From DAOTTW01 sp034437615 (GTDB lineage: Bacteria; Chloroflexota; Anaerolineae; Aggregatilineales; Phototrophicaceae): a stretch of DNA of 6,538 bases. Location: positions 1 through 6,538 of the forward strand of contig DAOTTW010000490.1 in the NCBI GenBank assembly GCA_034437615.1. Direction: 5' to 3'. The position numbers and the translations under genes were made by a program. The notes under the pieces are model-generated. The model was not told the origin of the DNA, searched no databases, and saw nothing but the letters and a program-made list of their open reading frames with translations. This document shows, piece by piece, positions 6,173 to 6,538 of this stretch; within the stretch, counting starts at the first letter, position 1, and each line of letters opens with the position of its first letter.

Positions 6173-6190
6173 TGTGGAAGCGTTTCCACA
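6173..6190 (-). promoter_or_regulatory. LacI-family operator palindrome
   Basis: TGTGGAAGCGTTTCCACA has perfect 7-bp arms around a central CG step, the classic form of LacI/GalR-family sites, and also fits the Gram-positive cre pattern TGNAANCGNWNNCA. It begins about 11 bases downstream of the -10 box at 6201-6206, at or just after the predicted transcription start. A bound repressor there would block initiation or early elongation. The adjacent LacI-family gene makes autoregulation the simplest reading. No second copy was found in the window. Confidence 0.82.
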
Positions 6191-6200
6191 CTATAGGCAT

Positions 6201-6229
6201 ATTATACTCCGTGCTCGTCTCGTTCGCAA
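6201..6229 (-). promoter_or_regulatory. Sigma-70-type promoter of the repressor gene (and perhaps the whole operon)
   Basis: On the minus strand a perfect TATAAT (6201-6206) lies 17 bases after TTGCGA (6224-6229; four of six consensus matches). Transcription should start near 6194, leaving an untranslated leader of about 90 bases before GTG 6105. The operator follows directly. No other convincing promoter was seen upstream of the binding-protein gene, so this one may drive all five genes. Confidence 0.68.
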
Positions 6230-6388
6230 GTCAGGTCAAGTTTTAGCCAGAGCAATTGCACCAGATTTGATTGAAGGCTCACGAGAGGCTTTGAGATGTT
6301 CAGAATTATGTCACTTTTGCCGATCCGTATGATGACACCTATGCCACGATGTTTAATTTGACTCGACGCTTCATGCCAAACCAATCAG

Positions 6389-6538
6389 CTAGGTTCTACC
6401 TCGAATGAGCATATCGAAAGCCATATTCACAAGTCCTGGGTCGTCGCTGACCTCATGCACGCCTACGGCATCTACAACCCGGAATACTAGCCATCCTCGG
6501 TCGGCCTGAGCCATCAGGTCGATCTTTTTCTCCGTTGC
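6389..6538 (-). CDS. Possible 3' end of an upstream gene, partial, not recognised
   Basis: The minus strand is open from the right edge to a TAG at 6389-6391, giving 49 residues. The chain looks protein-like: a charged segment (TEKKIDLMAQADR), a predicted strand (GWLVFRVVDA) and a closing amphipathic helix (PGLVNMAFDMLIR). It has the same orientation as the operon and ends 160 bases before its promoter. I do not recognise a family. The frame could be open by chance, and the complementary frame on the plus strand (ending at 6490) also reads smoothly for about 40 codons, so the call is tentative. Positions 6230-6388 hold no feature I can support. Confidence 0.4.
   Translation of the reverse strand, partial: ATEKKIDLMAQADRGWLVFRVVDAVGVHEVSDDPGLVNMAFDMLIRGRT

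Noticed and set aside
6106..6189. ATG 6189 as the start of the LacI-family repressor
   Set aside because: The codon lies inside the operator and at the predicted transcription start, and the added 28 residues match nothing in the family. GTG 6105 gives the standard N-terminus.
6202..6384. A 60-codon minus-strand frame upstream of the repressor
   Set aside because: It begins with TTG without a ribosome site, overlaps the promoter -10 and -35 region and has no recognisable pattern.

Overview
The window is a compact bacterial sugar-uptake operon, entirely on the minus strand, with a riboswitch leader of a different system at the left edge. Protein style (family 1 sugar-binding protein with a type I signal peptide and a Cys pair, no ATPase gene in the cluster, MalF/MalG-type permeases with large insertions) and the moderate GC content recall Chloroflexota such as Anaerolineae. 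That assignment is an impression from protein style, not a computed result.

Layout in transcription order (right to left). At 6389-6538 the last codons of a possible upstream gene run off the right edge. A strong sigma-70-type promoter (6201-6229) is followed at once by an 18-bp LacI-type palindromic operator (6173-6190). Then come a LacI-family repressor (5065-6105, GTG start), a structured 198-base spacer, a secreted sugar-binding protein (3601-4866), a perfect 9-bp hairpin (3559-3580), two permeases (2412-3524 and 1277-2398), and a cytoplasmic clan GH-J-like glycoside hydrolase (294-1277). The last gene overlaps the stop codon of the second permease by one base. No ATPase is encoded here; such importers often borrow a shared MsiK/UgpC-type ATPase.

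How it works together (inference): the binding protein captures an oligosaccharide, the two permeases import it, and the glycoside hydrolase, whose three acidic motifs fit the GH32/GH68 type, cleaves it in the cytoplasm. A fructose-containing sugar is therefore the best guess for the substrate. The repressor most likely shuts off its own promoter, and possibly the whole operon by read-through, until sugar is present.

Past the end of the operon, positions 1-293 hold no believable protein gene. They contain the conserved core of a cobalamin (vitamin B12) riboswitch, read on the minus strand and cut by the left edge, so its target gene lies outside. Just upstream of the core are four hairpins with unrelated arm sequences, each closed by GCC/GGC, with centres spaced 33 to 33.5 bases apart. 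This periodic structural array, the riboswitch beside it, and the large insertions in both permeases are the least ordinary parts of the window.
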